A DNA stretch of 64,000 nt, from contig CAIXGS010000009.1 in NCBI GenBank assembly GCA_903919125.1, forward strand, positions 31,002 to 95,001. The letters run 5' to 3'. The translations under genes were made by a program, and so were the position numbers. Origin of the DNA: an uncultured Spartobacteria bacterium. GTDB lineage: Bacteria > Verrucomicrobiota > Verrucomicrobiia > Chthoniobacterales > Chthoniobacteraceae. Shown in pieces: positions 45,700-54,958 of the stretch. Below the pieces are notes generated by a model. The model was not told the DNA's origin and ran no database searches. It saw only the letters and a program-made list of their open reading frames with translations. The stretch's first letter is position 1. Each line of letters opens with the position of its first letter.

Positions 45700-48624
45700 A
45701 TGATCGCTCGCCCCTCCCTGATCCCCTCAATCGGCCTCGCCGTGCTCGCCCTCGCCCACAGCGAGCCGTCCTCTCAAGCCGTCCCCCGCCCTTTGCGTAT
45801 CGCTTACCTTGATATTCAGGGTGCCGAAAAAACCAAGCCCGGCCCGCTTCATTCCGCCATGAAGGAGAACGGCAGGGACGCCTTATTTTTTGATTATTTT
45901 GGTGCAACTGCTGATTTTACACCAACCCTCGCAGCACTTTACGACGCTGTACTCATTCGAGGCGATGCCGGCGAACAACCAAGTCTCGCTTCCTTTAAGG
46001 CGCGCAATCTCGTGATTCCAGTTACGGAAGAGCAAACCGGCGCTCAATTACGTGAAGCGGTGTTGAAAGCCATTCCTGCCACGCTCCTCAAGGACTGGGA
46101 ATCGTTTAATGCCCAACGCGTGCCAGAGATTCGCGAACCCAATGCGAACGTCGCTAACTACGAGAAACGTCCGGAACCGTTGACGTTCCAGAAGCCGTTT
46201 AATCTCAAAGGCTCCATGGAACGCATTCAGGTGCCCGCCGACATGCACCTCGAGCTCTTCGCCGAGGCGCCGCAAATCGGAAAGCCCATCGCCATGGCCT
46301 GGGACGCCCGCGGTCGTTGCTGGGTGGCCTGCACCTCCGATTATCCCCACGGCGCCAACCCGGACAATGTTGGGAATGATAAAATCATTATCTGTGAAGA
46401 TACCGACGGCGATGGCAAAGCCGATAAGTTCACTGTCTTTGCTGACAAACTAAACATTCCTACAGGGCTTTGTTTCACCAACGGCGGCCTCATTGTTTCC
46501 CAACCACCAAACTTTATTTTCCTTAAAGACAGCACCGGAGGCGATCATGCGGATGTGCGGCAGGTCATTCTGAGTGGCTGGGGTGTTCAGGACACCCATG
46601 CGCAGGCGTCAAACCTCCACTACGGATACGACAACTGGATCTGGGGTTCAGTGGGCTACTCAGGCTTCAAGGGCGAGGTGGGCGGCAAACCGCTCGACTT
46701 CCGGATGGGCACGTACCGCTTCAAAGCGGACGGCTCGCGACTGGAATTCATGCACCAGTTTACGAACAACACCTGGGCTCAAAGTTACAACGAAGCGGGC
46801 GACGACTTCGGTGGCACGGCCAATGGTGCTCCGTTTTTCTTCGGCGGCATTCCCGCAAGCGTCTTTCCGCAAGGAAAATGGATGAGCGCGAAAAAGATTA
46901 ACGTGGTCAGTGAGGCCCACACCATCACGCCGAATTACCGGCAGGTGGACGTTTTTAACGGCTACACGGCGGCTGCAGGCGCTTCATTCGCCTATTCGGC
47001 AAGTCTGCCAGCGCGTTTTCAGGGCAAGGCGTTGGTGTGCGAGCCCACCATGAAGCTCGTCGCACTGATGGATGTGCAACCCGAGGGCGCCGGATACAAG
47101 GCGTTGGACGGGATGAACCTCTTCGCGAGTTCTGATGAATGGACGTCGCCAGTCTATGCGGAGGTCGGCCCAGATGGCGCGGTATGGATCGCCGATTGGC
47201 AAAATTTCATCATTCAACACAACCCCACTCCGAGTGTGGAGCGGGGTGGTTACAAAGCGACAGTCGGCCCAGGTGGAGCCCATGAAAACGATTTGCGCGA
47301 TCACGAACGCGGCCGGATTTATCGCGTCGTCGCGAACAACGCCACCACGCGCCGGGCGCTCTCATTGGAAAAAGCTGGCACGCAAACGCTCGTGGACGCC
47401 CTCGGAAACGACGTGCAATACACCCGCCTTCAAGCGCAACGCCTTCTAGTGGAGGGAGGTAAACGGGATGCCATTCCGGCGCTCAAGGCGCTCGTCACCG
47501 CCAATAACGGCCAGATCGCAGCCATTCACGCGCTGCACGCCCTGCAAGGTCTTGGCGCTCTCGATACCGAAACCCACCGCGCCGCACTCTACGCAAACGA
47601 CGACAAACTGCGCCGTAACGCCATTCGCGCCCTCGGCAACGACGAGCCCTCTCAAGCGTTGTTCTTTGGCTCCGGTGTTGTGACGGATCGCGAGCCGCAC
47701 ACTAAGCTCGCCGCTTGGGTCAAACTCGCGGAATTCCCCACCACGCCGCAAATTCAGCAACTCGTGCGCGGGCTGACTCCGGACGCCGCCGGCACTCGCG
47801 ACGAATGGCTCCAGGAGGCCATCCGCATGTTATCGAAACGGCACAACACATCCATCTACACTGAGGGGCCAAACCTGCTAACCAACGCGGGGCTGGAATC
47901 GATTTCCCCTGAGGGCCTGCCTCAGAACTGGGCACGCCGCGACTACAACCCGAATTCGGGACCGGATTTCGCGACTTGGAAGGTTGTGTCGGGAAAGGAT
48001 GCTCATTCTGGCGAAAAGGCGCTACGCATAGCCGCCAAGGACAAAGTGGACACGAGCTTCCACTTGGACGTGCCAATCAAAGAGGCCACTCAGTACAAGC
48101 TTAGCGCGTGGATTCGAACCAAGGGAGTGGATGGCAACGTCAGTCTGAACGATCACGTCGGACGGGCGCAAACGAATGTGCTGAGCAAGAACAGCGACTG
48201 GACGGAAGTGGAGACCATCTTCAACAGTGGCAACAAAACAAAGGCGAGTATCAACCTGCTATTTGTGGGAAAGGGCGAGGCGACGTTTGATGATGTCAGC
48301 CTGGTGGAGCTGACCCCGGTGACCGAAGCGAAAATCCTCGCGGGGGATTCGGTTCGCGGGGAGGCTATTTTCAAGCATCATCCCACCGCCGCGTGCGTGT
48401 TATGCCACGCGCTACAAGGACAGGGCAGCAACGTCGGACCAGCCCTCGACGGGATCGCGGCGCGTAAAGACGCTGCCTATATCAAGCAGAGTTTATTGGA
48501 GCCCAACGCCGTATTGGCGCAGGGTTTTGAGTACCTCAAGATCTCCCCAATGCCCGCCATGGGGCTGATACTGGGCGCTCAGGAATTAGAAGACGTACAG
48601 GCCTTCCTGCAAACGTTGAAGTAA
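45700..48624 (+). CDS. PVC-type CxxCH cytochrome with propeller and HEAT-like repeats
   Basis: 974 residues. After the signal peptide comes an alpha/beta stretch (about 28-130), then the PVC dehydrogenase-like propeller (about 165-540). The latter includes MAWDARGRCWVACTSDYPHG, ICEDTDGDGKADKFTVFADK and TGLCFTNGGLIVSQPPNFIF. HEAT-like repeats follow (about 550-700, ALHALQGLGAL), then a jelly-roll carbohydrate-binding-like domain (about 720-870). A C-terminal mono-haem cytochrome c domain carries CVLCH and a likely Met ligand in MPAMG. Periplasmic sugar or alcohol dehydrogenation passing electrons to its own haem is the usual proposal for this family. It stops exactly where dispersed repeat R begins. 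Confidence 0.9.
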   Translation: MIARPSLIPSIGLAVLALAHSEPSSQAVPRPLRIAYLDIQGAEKTKPGPLHSAMKENGRDALFFDYFGATADFTPTLAALYDAVLIRGDAGEQPSLASFKARNLVIPVTEEQTGAQLREAVLKAIPATLLKDWESFNAQRVPEIREPNANVANYEKRPEPLTFQKPFNLKGSMERIQVPADMHLELFAEAPQIGKPIAMAWDARGRCWVACTSDYPHGANPDNVGNDKIIICEDTDGDGKADKFTVFADKLNIPTGLCFTNGGLIVSQPPNFIFLKDSTGGDHADVRQVILSGWGVQDTHAQASNLHYGYDNWIWGSVGYSGFKGEVGGKPLDFRMGTYRFKADGSRLEFMHQFTNNTWAQSYNEAGDDFGGTANGAPFFFGGIPASVFPQGKWMSAKKINVVSEAHTITPNYRQVDVFNGYTAAAGASFAYSASLPARFQGKALVCEPTMKLVALMDVQPEGAGYKALDGMNLFASSDEWTSPVYAEVGPDGAVWIADWQNFIIQHNPTPSVERGGYKATVGPGGAHENDLRDHERGRIYRVVANNATTRRALSLEKAGTQTLVDALGNDVQYTRLQAQRLLVEGGKRDAIPALKALVTANNGQIAAIHALHALQGLGALDTETHRAALYANDDKLRRNAIRALGNDEPSQALFFGSGVVTDREPHTKLAAWVKLAEFPTTPQIQQLVRGLTPDAAGTRDEWLQEAIRMLSKRHNTSIYTEGPNLLTNAGLESISPEGLPQNWARRDYNPNSGPDFATWKVVSGKDAHSGEKALRIAAKDKVDTSFHLDVPIKEATQYKLSAWIRTKGVDGNVSLNDHVGRAQTNVLSKNSDWTEVETIFNSGNKTKASINLLFVGKGEATFDDVSLVELTPVTEAKILAGDSVRGEAIFKHHPTAACVLCHALQGQGSNVGPALDGIAARKDAAYIKQSLLEPNAVLAQGFEYLKISPMPAMGLILGAQELEDVQAFLQTLK

Positions 48625-48780
48625 TACCAAATCATAAAGAACACTGGCCCCTCTCTCCCGGGACCGCGGAGCCCTAGCTCCGCTTTGACGCTCCAAAGAC
48701 TCAGACGGTTATTGCGGAGCTGGGACTCCGCGCTCCCAGGTGCTGAGGTTTTTGACTCATCGTTAACCTGATGCGGTTTA
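48622..48780. repeat. Dispersed repeat R, full copy 1
   Basis: Begins TAATACCAAATC, its TAA being the stop codon of the cytochrome gene. The body matches the copy at 63862: CTCTCCCGGGA, then hairpin GCGGAGCCCTAGCTCCGC, about 35 variable bases, then a second hairpin-like GCGGAGCTGGGACTCCGC and CTCCCAGGTGCTGAGGT. The right end is approximate. It is non-coding. Confidence 0.7.
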
Positions 48781-49019
48781 GGACGCTTTTGTCCAAAACC
48801 TTTTTGAAGGCACTGCACCACTCGGAAGTTCTGCGCTGATGTGTCCGAAGGATTCTGCATGTGCGCCGACCGATTTGCGCTTCTTTGAGAAAGTTTCGCG
48901 AGAGATTTAGAAGAATCCCTCGAATAAGGGTCAGGGCGATTGGCTTAACCTTAATCCCAAGCCACTAGCTGCCCGTGAATATGCAATAATTAGTCGAACG
49001 TACCAGACGGCACCACTCA
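48625..49019. other. Intergenic region left of the accessory patch
   Basis: The first 155 bp are repeat R. The remainder (48781-49019) shows no gene or clear signal. Confidence 0.5.
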
Positions 49020-49748
49020 ATGAACGCAACAAATTCAACTGCTCCCGCGAGCCAACTTGACGATGTCCTCCGTGAAAAAAAGCAAGTTCACTGTGCAGAG
49101 CAAATTGAGTTTGAGTTTGCGGCGGACATCACCACGGTTCCCCCAAAGAAGCGCAGAAGGCGGGAGGCATCCCCGCATGCTAAATCAGTAGCAACTGAAT
49201 CAGAAATGCGTGTCGAGGAGCGCGGGGAAGATCGCAATGACGCTCTGAGCGAAGACTCGAAAGGGGCTGTCTTTGGGGATGATTGGATTGATGAAGTCCG
49301 CAATAAAATCACAAACGCAAGAGATCTACGGGAGGCTGTCACGCTATCGGCCTGCTACCTCGCTGAACTGATCGACCTAGAAGTCGAGACGCGGGGATAT
49401 TGTGACGAATGGAAGCAGGCATACTCAGCATACTGCTCAGTGCAACTCCACAGCTTCACCAGCACGCCTAATAAAGATAAGGCATTGGCCGTTCCCCGGT
49501 TGGCTTGGGCATTTGCCGCGTTGATTTTTTATACCTACGAACGCGCAAACGAACTGAGTGACTGGCATTTGTTTGAAGAGCTTTGTAGCGGAGAGATGGC
49601 TCCAGAAGATTCGAAAGATTCGGAGGAAGTTACGCCGGAGGCCTACACGATTAATCTGTTTTCCTGCTGTTTGTGGGCAATTCACGACATTGTGTGCAAT
49701 GGAGGCGCAGACGTATTTTCCCCAGAGAATTCATGCTCAACCGAGTGA
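49020..49748 (+). CDS. Hypothetical protein
   Basis: 242 residues, unrecognised. The first 90 residues are hydrophilic and probably disordered, with a basic patch KKRRRREA and a stretch rich in Glu/Asp/Ser. Residues 95-180 and 205-225 form a more ordered, helical, Cys- and Trp-containing part (REAVTLSACYLAELIDLEVE, LAWAFAALIFYTYERANELS, INLFSCCLWAIHDIVCNGG). There is no signal peptide. It is the first gene of the accessory patch, directly after repeat R. Confidence 0.55.
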   Translation: MNATNSTAPASQLDDVLREKKQVHCAEQIEFEFAADITTVPPKKRRRREASPHAKSVATESEMRVEERGEDRNDALSEDSKGAVFGDDWIDEVRNKITNARDLREAVTLSACYLAELIDLEVETRGYCDEWKQAYSAYCSVQLHSFTSTPNKDKALAVPRLAWAFAALIFYTYERANELSDWHLFEELCSGEMAPEDSKDSEEVTPEAYTINLFSCCLWAIHDIVCNGGADVFSPENSCSTE

Positions 49749-49815
49749 GTCCGCTCGCTGGTTTTCAAGACGATTGTAACGGTTACTTCTCGACCTCAAA
49801 CCCATCCCAATACAC

Positions 49816-50019
49816 ATGAAGATCACGATGCTTACAGTGCTTCTCGCCATTAACTTCGCCATGGAGCAGGAATCACCGGCATTCGTGGACTGTGGCTACG
49901 GGGCGCTGTATTACAGCGAGGAACTCCCCGAGGATGGAGCAGTCCCCGAAACCGTGCCGTCGCCGGTAAATTTACCTACGGAGCCCGCAGAGAGTGGATC
50001 CGGAGATATGTCGGTTTGA
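49816..50019 (+). CDS. Possible small secreted protein
   Basis: 67 residues with a weak signal-like start (MKITMLTVLLAINFA), then an acidic Pro/Glu-rich tail. It is on the same strand and 67 bp after the previous gene. No homology is apparent; it may not be a real gene. Confidence 0.3.
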   Translation: MKITMLTVLLAINFAMEQESPAFVDCGYGALYYSEELPEDGAVPETVPSPVNLPTEPAESGSGDMSV

Positions 50020-50562
50020 CAATGGCACTCTGCATTCCATGGAGACATCGCTCAGAATCCGACACTTTCGCGCGACGTCAGCTTATTTCACTGAATGAAA
50101 AATTCTAGTGAGAGATTTTTGGGATTCTGACGAATACGTAATGAGGGAACCTGGGTGCTGGCGGCAAAACCGGGATTTCTTCATCAAAGGTCAAACAACA
50201 CCAACGAAAGCCCCAAAGCCTACTCTTGTGAAAACCATCATGACGCCTCTGGCTTTGGTCTTTGTTCATAGAAATTCTGTCGGGGCGGCCCCGGAAACGA
50301 GCTTTGGGATCGGGGGAACCTTCCCAACCGCAGAGTCGTTTCAATCATTAAATTCAGTACCGCCTTTTGTGATTAATTGGCGGAAGAAAAGTGCACGGAA
50401 GATTCGGATGCGTACCTACTGCTAATTGAAGCACCCCAATGTCCCAAGACGAAGACGATCGTGCCTGATTAAGACTACACCACCGGACAAATTCCCTTTT
50501 TCGTTTGTCTATGACTAGGAGGCTTCAGACGCCAACCTCCGGCAAAAGTATAAATTCCAACT
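50020..50562. other. Intergenic region with no convincing gene
   Basis: About 540 bp. Open frames on both strands around 50105-50425 have no family features and unlikely composition. The region may contain decayed sequence between the first gene of the patch and the rhomboid gene. Confidence 0.4.
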
Positions 50563-51471
50563 ATGCCTCCCGAAAATATGACACCCGTTCAACAGGGCCG
50601 AGAGTCGACCGATCAAGCTCAGGACGCGACGATTCAGACTGCCCCTCCGGCATCTACGGATCCTGCGCCAGAAGCCTCCGCCGAGCCTGCGGCTGTGGCA
50701 ACTCTCGCCGACTACTTAACTTCGCCCGCCGCCGTAATAATCGGTTTCAATGTCGTAGTCTTCATCTTGATGGCAGTCTCCGCTCGTGGACTGCCTGACG
50801 GGATTACCGGAATTCGCTTTGGGAGCAACTTCACCCCACTAACACTCTCCGGAGACTGGTGGCGGTTGATTACCCAAAATTTCATTCATTTTGGAGTTAT
50901 TCACATCCTGATGAATACCTTCGCATTAGCTCAAATGGGCTATATTTCTGAGTACTGGCTCGGGAAGGTCGGTTTCATTGGAGCCTATATCGCAACGGGC
51001 GTGTGCGCAGGCATCACTTCACTGCTTTGGCATTCAGAAGGGGTCAACAGCGCCGGTGCTTCCGGTGCGATCTTCGGGCTAGCCGGCATCAACCTTGGGC
51101 TTGTGGCAACCGGGGCCATTGGAGCGGAGAATCGCGCCGAGTTGCTGAAGCATTTCGGGCAGTTTATTCTCTTTGGATTGTTTTACGGAATGCAGCCGGG
51201 TGTTGACAATGCCGCTCACTTTGGAGGGCTGGTTTCAGGGCTTCTGTTTAGCCTAATGTATTTGCGGGCCTTCGAAGAATCGGCCGACGTGAAAACACGG
51301 AGAGCACTCTGCGGAATTCTCATGCCAGTCATTGCTTTGGGGGTTGCTGCACTTTTTCTGAGCCTAAGCACAAAGAGCCAGACTGAGCGTAAGGCCGTTT
51401 TGATAGAGCTACAGAAAATTGAGGCAGCTGCGAAAACAAAGGCGACAGATCGCCCCCAAACGACGCCTTAG
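50563..51471 (+). CDS. Rhomboid-family intramembrane serine protease
   Basis: 302 residues. A disordered Ala/Pro/Gln-rich N-terminus (1-50) precedes six or so membrane helices. The catalytic serine is in SAGASGAIFGLAGI (GxSG motif) and the catalytic histidine in NAAHFGGLVSGLLF. The conserved HxxxN of helix 2 is FGVIHILMNTFAL. A helical, Lys-rich tail follows. Rhomboids cleave transmembrane substrates within the bilayer. It lies between unknown genes and a kinase, with only 27 bp to the next small gene. The substrate is unknown. Confidence 0.92.
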   Translation: MPPENMTPVQQGRESTDQAQDATIQTAPPASTDPAPEASAEPAAVATLADYLTSPAAVIIGFNVVVFILMAVSARGLPDGITGIRFGSNFTPLTLSGDWWRLITQNFIHFGVIHILMNTFALAQMGYISEYWLGKVGFIGAYIATGVCAGITSLLWHSEGVNSAGASGAIFGLAGINLGLVATGAIGAENRAELLKHFGQFILFGLFYGMQPGVDNAAHFGGLVSGLLFSLMYLRAFEESADVKTRRALCGILMPVIALGVAALFLSLSTKSQTERKAVLIELQKIEAAAKTKATDRPQTTP

Positions 51472-51498
51472 ATTGAAAGGCCCCCGAATCGTCAGACC

Positions 51499-51768
51499 TT
51501 GATTAATCAAATTAAATTAACGAATAAAATGCCTAGCATTCGTGAATGTGCAGAAAATGAGTGGAACAAGTTTGCGTCGAGTGTGCGCCTGCCAGCGATG
51601 CCTCGTTTGAGGAAACCCGAACTGCCCGACGACTCAGAAGGTACATGCCTCGCGATGCCTCTGGTGCGGCAGTTGGACACCTTTTCATGCGGAGTGGTTG
51701 CCGGTTGGAGTGTAATCCGCTCGATTTATCCTGAAAAAGGGACTTCCGGGAAAGTTTGTGTGCTTTGA
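51499..51768 (+). CDS. C39-like cysteine peptidase fragment
   Basis: 89 residues. The second half, PLVRQLDTFSCGVVAGWSVI, carries the Gln-oxyanion and nucleophile-Cys signature (QLDTFSCG) of papain-like C39-type peptidases. The frame ends about 15 residues later (PEKGTSGKVCVL), so the His and Asp of the triad are absent. It is probably a truncated remnant, possibly after an internal deletion near SIYPEKGTS. It could alternatively be a non-catalytic short protein. It lies 27 bp after the rhomboid gene. Confidence 0.5.
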   Translation: MINQIKLTNKMPSIRECAENEWNKFASSVRLPAMPRLRKPELPDDSEGTCLAMPLVRQLDTFSCGVVAGWSVIRSIYPEKGTSGKVCVL

Positions 51769-51870
51769 TGTAGCGTTGCTCCTGAAAATATCTTTCGCTG
51801 AAACTTGATGATTCAAAAAGCCTTAGTTTAAGGATTTAGCAGTCATCCTGCAGCGCGTTGTTAGCGACTT

Positions 51871-53304
51871 ATGTTTCAGCCCAGTGCACTCATCGACGGA
51901 TTCCGTCTCATAAGAAAGATCGGAGCCGGTGGGTTTGGGGAAGTGTGGTTATGCCAAGCAGAAGCCTCTGAACACGTCCCATCTGGCGAGTTTATGGCCA
52001 TGAAATTCGTCCCTGCGACGGACGGTCGATGTCTTGCCAAGGAATTTCACGGTCTGGCAAAATTTATCGAGGCAAGCGAGCAGCTGTCGGACGCCTTCCT
52101 TGTTCCCATCGTGTACGCCAACCTGTGCGACGAGGGGCTGTATTACGTGATGCCGCTTTCGGTGGGTTACGGCAGCCGCGACCCAGAGGATCCCACAGAC
52201 CCTGACTGGATGCCGGTGACTCTCTCCGCGCTGATCGAATTCCAAAGAAGCAGCCCTTCCTGGTTCACCTCCGATGACATCAAGAACTGTGTGCTGCCCA
52301 TCCTGCTGTCGTTGCAATCCCTCTCGGACGCTTCACTGATTCATCGCGACGTGAAGCCGGATAACATTCTTCTTTTTGGTGTATATCCCTGTCTGGCCGA
52401 TATTAGCCTTCTGGGCCCCGACAAAGAAACCATCACAAGGCGAGGAACGCCCGGCTATTCCGCACCAAGCTGGTATGTCGAGAGCGGAGGCCACCCTGAT
52501 ATGTATGGGGTGGCGGTGACACTTTATACTCTGTTGACAGGCAATCAGCCTGATAAAATGGGCAGGGCTGCATTTCGCTGGCCGCCGCAGGGAGAAGAAT
52601 CGCTGTCGGATGCCGATCGGGAGGAATGGCTGCGGTTGCATCGGGTAATCCGCCGCGCAATCGATGATCGACCTGCGGAGCGGTTCCATGATTTTTCCAC
52701 GTTTGCAAGGGCCCTGACCGCCTCGCATGGCGAAGCGCTGCCGGCTGTTGCCGAGGGGACCGTGACGAAATCTCGAATAGTGACAACTCGTCCCTCCCCG
52801 CCTTCCACGGGGAACGGTTTGAAAACGGATCCGGACCTGGTCAGCGAGATTCCTTGGGTTTCGTACGGTAGGGTTCTTTCAATGCTTGAGCATCATGGGT
52901 TCAAACTGATCAAGGATGATCCGACGCTATATGCTTTTCGAAGGGAAATATACCCAAACGAGGAGCTTTTGGGGGTGGGTGCTGGAATGCATATTTCCCC
53001 TGCGCGCAAGTCAATCTGGTCCTTTGGTTGCGTGAGAATATCGACGAAAGAAACCATGGAAGCGGATGATTACTCGTTTATGGCAGCACTGATGGCAATT
53101 TGCGGCAGCTTTGTTTCAGAAAAAGAGGGCGATCAAATTTTTGAGTTTATTTTCGGCGCGCGAAGGCTCGCCACCAAGGATCGGCCGGCGCAGGATTCCA
53201 TGTGGTTCGACGGCGCTTTTCTCAAGACCTGGTGTGATATTACGGAAGGCGAGAATGGGATTTTACGTGTACAGCATAGCTTCCACTTGTCTTCCAAAGA
53301 GTAA
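51871..53304 (+). CDS. Ser/Thr protein kinase with unusual DIS motif
   Basis: 477 residues. Kinase domain (about 10-290): Gly loop KIGAGGFGEVWLC, Lys in FMAMKFVP, catalytic loop LIHRDVKPDNILLFG, then CLADISLLG where DFG is expected, so Asp is kept but Phe-Gly become Ile-Ser. RRGTPGYSAPSWY and DMYGVAVTLYTLLTG complete the C-lobe. A linker (about 290-320) leads to a C-terminal domain of about 155 residues that I do not recognise (VSYGRVLSMLEHHGFKLIKD, SIWSFGCVRISTKETMEADD). There is no membrane segment, unlike the kinase at 27596. It is the last gene of the accessory patch. Confidence 0.85.
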   Translation: MFQPSALIDGFRLIRKIGAGGFGEVWLCQAEASEHVPSGEFMAMKFVPATDGRCLAKEFHGLAKFIEASEQLSDAFLVPIVYANLCDEGLYYVMPLSVGYGSRDPEDPTDPDWMPVTLSALIEFQRSSPSWFTSDDIKNCVLPILLSLQSLSDASLIHRDVKPDNILLFGVYPCLADISLLGPDKETITRRGTPGYSAPSWYVESGGHPDMYGVAVTLYTLLTGNQPDKMGRAAFRWPPQGEESLSDADREEWLRLHRVIRRAIDDRPAERFHDFSTFARALTASHGEALPAVAEGTVTKSRIVTTRPSPPSTGNGLKTDPDLVSEIPWVSYGRVLSMLEHHGFKLIKDDPTLYAFRREIYPNEELLGVGAGMHISPARKSIWSFGCVRISTKETMEADDYSFMAALMAICGSFVSEKEGDQIFEFIFGARRLATKDRPAQDSMWFDGAFLKTWCDITEGENGILRVQHSFHLSSKE

Positions 53305-53399
53305 TGGATGTCCTGGTCAAGAATTGCGCAACATAAGAAGGCCTTTCCGCATGATGCTAGCGCCGGCACAGCTTCCGCGATCGCACTGAAACGAAAAAA

Positions 53400-54749
53400 T
53401 CAGGCAAAGGATTCCCAACCCTTTTTCACATTGGGGCGCTTCAGAAGGAGATTGGCCTCTGGGCTGTTTTTGAAGTGCTGAGCGGCAGCGTCCCATTCCA
53501 GTTCCTTGCCTGGGTTTTGAACGGCGATGTTGCCCAACAAACCGTAGCGAGTGAGGGGCACGGCATATTCAAAGTTTGAACCGCATTTCCCACCGGCCAA
53601 AATGGCTTCGACCAATTCGATTTGCGGATTCTTCGCCGTAGCGCGCTCAATTGTGGGCTGCGGCATCTTTTTCGCGAGCCAGTCCTCGTGCTTCGCATAC
53701 GGAAGCAGTCTCGGGTTGCGGGCGTGATCTCCAATGCAAATCAGCTTCCCCTCCTCCCCGATGTAAAGCGCTCCTGCCTTCGCCTTGGACCAATCCTCGG
53801 ATTCGTCCAATTCCGCAGGACGCTCTGGTTTGCGCGAGCCATCGTACCAAATCACCTTCACCTCGCCAAATAGACGAGTTTTGTGCCACATGGTGATATT
53901 CGAAGACGTGGGAAAAGTGAGATCCGTGAGGTCTTCCACATCCGCCTGCAACCGATAAGGATCTCCGAGTTCGCAGGCATAAAACGGCCCGTCCAAAGTG
54001 TGGCAGCCCATGTCACCGATTGCGCCGGAACCATATTCGCGGTGCGCGCGCCAAGCGAAAGGATGCAGCCCGGGAAGATAATCGCCCGTAGGACACTGCG
54101 CGAGCCACGCCTCCCAATTCAGATTCGCGGGCGCAGTCGCGGCAACCATTCCGTCGCGCGCCTTACCGCCCTGTGGCCAGATGGGCCGGTTGGTCCACAC
54201 ATGGATCTCCTTCACCCGCCCAATGATACCCAGTTCCAAGTACTCTTTGAGCTGACGAATGCCGTCGAGCAGATGGCCTTGGTTACCCATATTGGTGACA
54301 ACACCTTTTTCACGGGCGGCGGCCAGCAGTTGAGACGCTTCCCACACTCGGTTGACGAGCGGCTTTTGGACGCACACATGTTTCCCACGGCGAATCGCCT
54401 CCATGGCCGCCGGAAAATGTGAGTGATCCGGGGTAGAAACCGTCACTGCATCTATCGTATCGCCCATCACTTCAAACATCTCGCGGAAGCTCTCGAAAGT
54501 GCGCGCATTGGGATAAAGCGCCTTTGCTCCCTCCAAACGAGAGCGGTCCACATCGCAAAGCGCCGCGATTTCAGCGCCCATTGAGGCGTTGAGAATGTCG
54601 ACTTTTCCTTTGCCTCCGACACCGATACCCGCCAACTGAAGCTTCTTGGGAGCCTGCCCGCGAAGGACATGCGGAAAGAAAAGAGCGCCCAAAGAGAGGG
54701 AACTGGCTTGGATAAACCGACGGCGAGATTGAGTAGTTTTAGGGATCAT
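53400..54749 (-). CDS. Tat-exported Gfo/Idh/MocA-family oxidoreductase
   Basis: 449 residues from the ATG at 54749; the upstream extension to 54857 has no signal sequence. The twin-arginine signal is SRRRFIQASSLSLGALFF. A Rossmann NAD(P) domain follows (LQLAGIGVGGKGKVD, EIAALCDVDRSRL, DAVTVSTPDHSHFPAAMEAI), then GKHVCVQKPLVNRVWEASQL with the catalytic EKP-like QKP motif (Gln for Glu), and the C-terminal sheet domain. Exported members are very common in Planctomycetota and Verrucomicrobiota and probably act on sugars. It is divergent from eda-kdgK, with 209 bp between, so sugar-acid metabolism is a reasonable guess. Confidence 0.9.
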   Translation of the reverse strand: MIPKTTQSRRRFIQASSLSLGALFFPHVLRGQAPKKLQLAGIGVGGKGKVDILNASMGAEIAALCDVDRSRLEGAKALYPNARTFESFREMFEVMGDTIDAVTVSTPDHSHFPAAMEAIRRGKHVCVQKPLVNRVWEASQLLAAAREKGVVTNMGNQGHLLDGIRQLKEYLELGIIGRVKEIHVWTNRPIWPQGGKARDGMVAATAPANLNWEAWLAQCPTGDYLPGLHPFAWRAHREYGSGAIGDMGCHTLDGPFYACELGDPYRLQADVEDLTDLTFPTSSNITMWHKTRLFGEVKVIWYDGSRKPERPAELDESEDWSKAKAGALYIGEEGKLICIGDHARNPRLLPYAKHEDWLAKKMPQPTIERATAKNPQIELVEAILAGGKCGSNFEYAVPLTRYGLLGNIAVQNPGKELEWDAAAQHFKNSPEANLLLKRPNVKKGWESFA

Positions 54750-54958
54750 GGGGAGAAGGTGAAATGATGAAGGGCGCTCTTCGGCGGGCTCCGACGTCCA
54801 ATATTCTAAAATTGGCGCTCCATCCAAAGCCACACCAATCATACGGATCTCTATCACGCTAATGAACGCCTCGCCTATTCTGGAAAATTAGACTTCCGAA
54901 TGGTGTGCACGGAATGCTTCCGACTTTGAATTTCGGCCACTTCAGGCACTCTTTCGTA

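Noticed and set aside
50108..50425. 105-codon plus-strand frame and an overlapping minus-strand frame
   Set aside because: No recognisable feature on either strand, and no start signal; left as intergenic.
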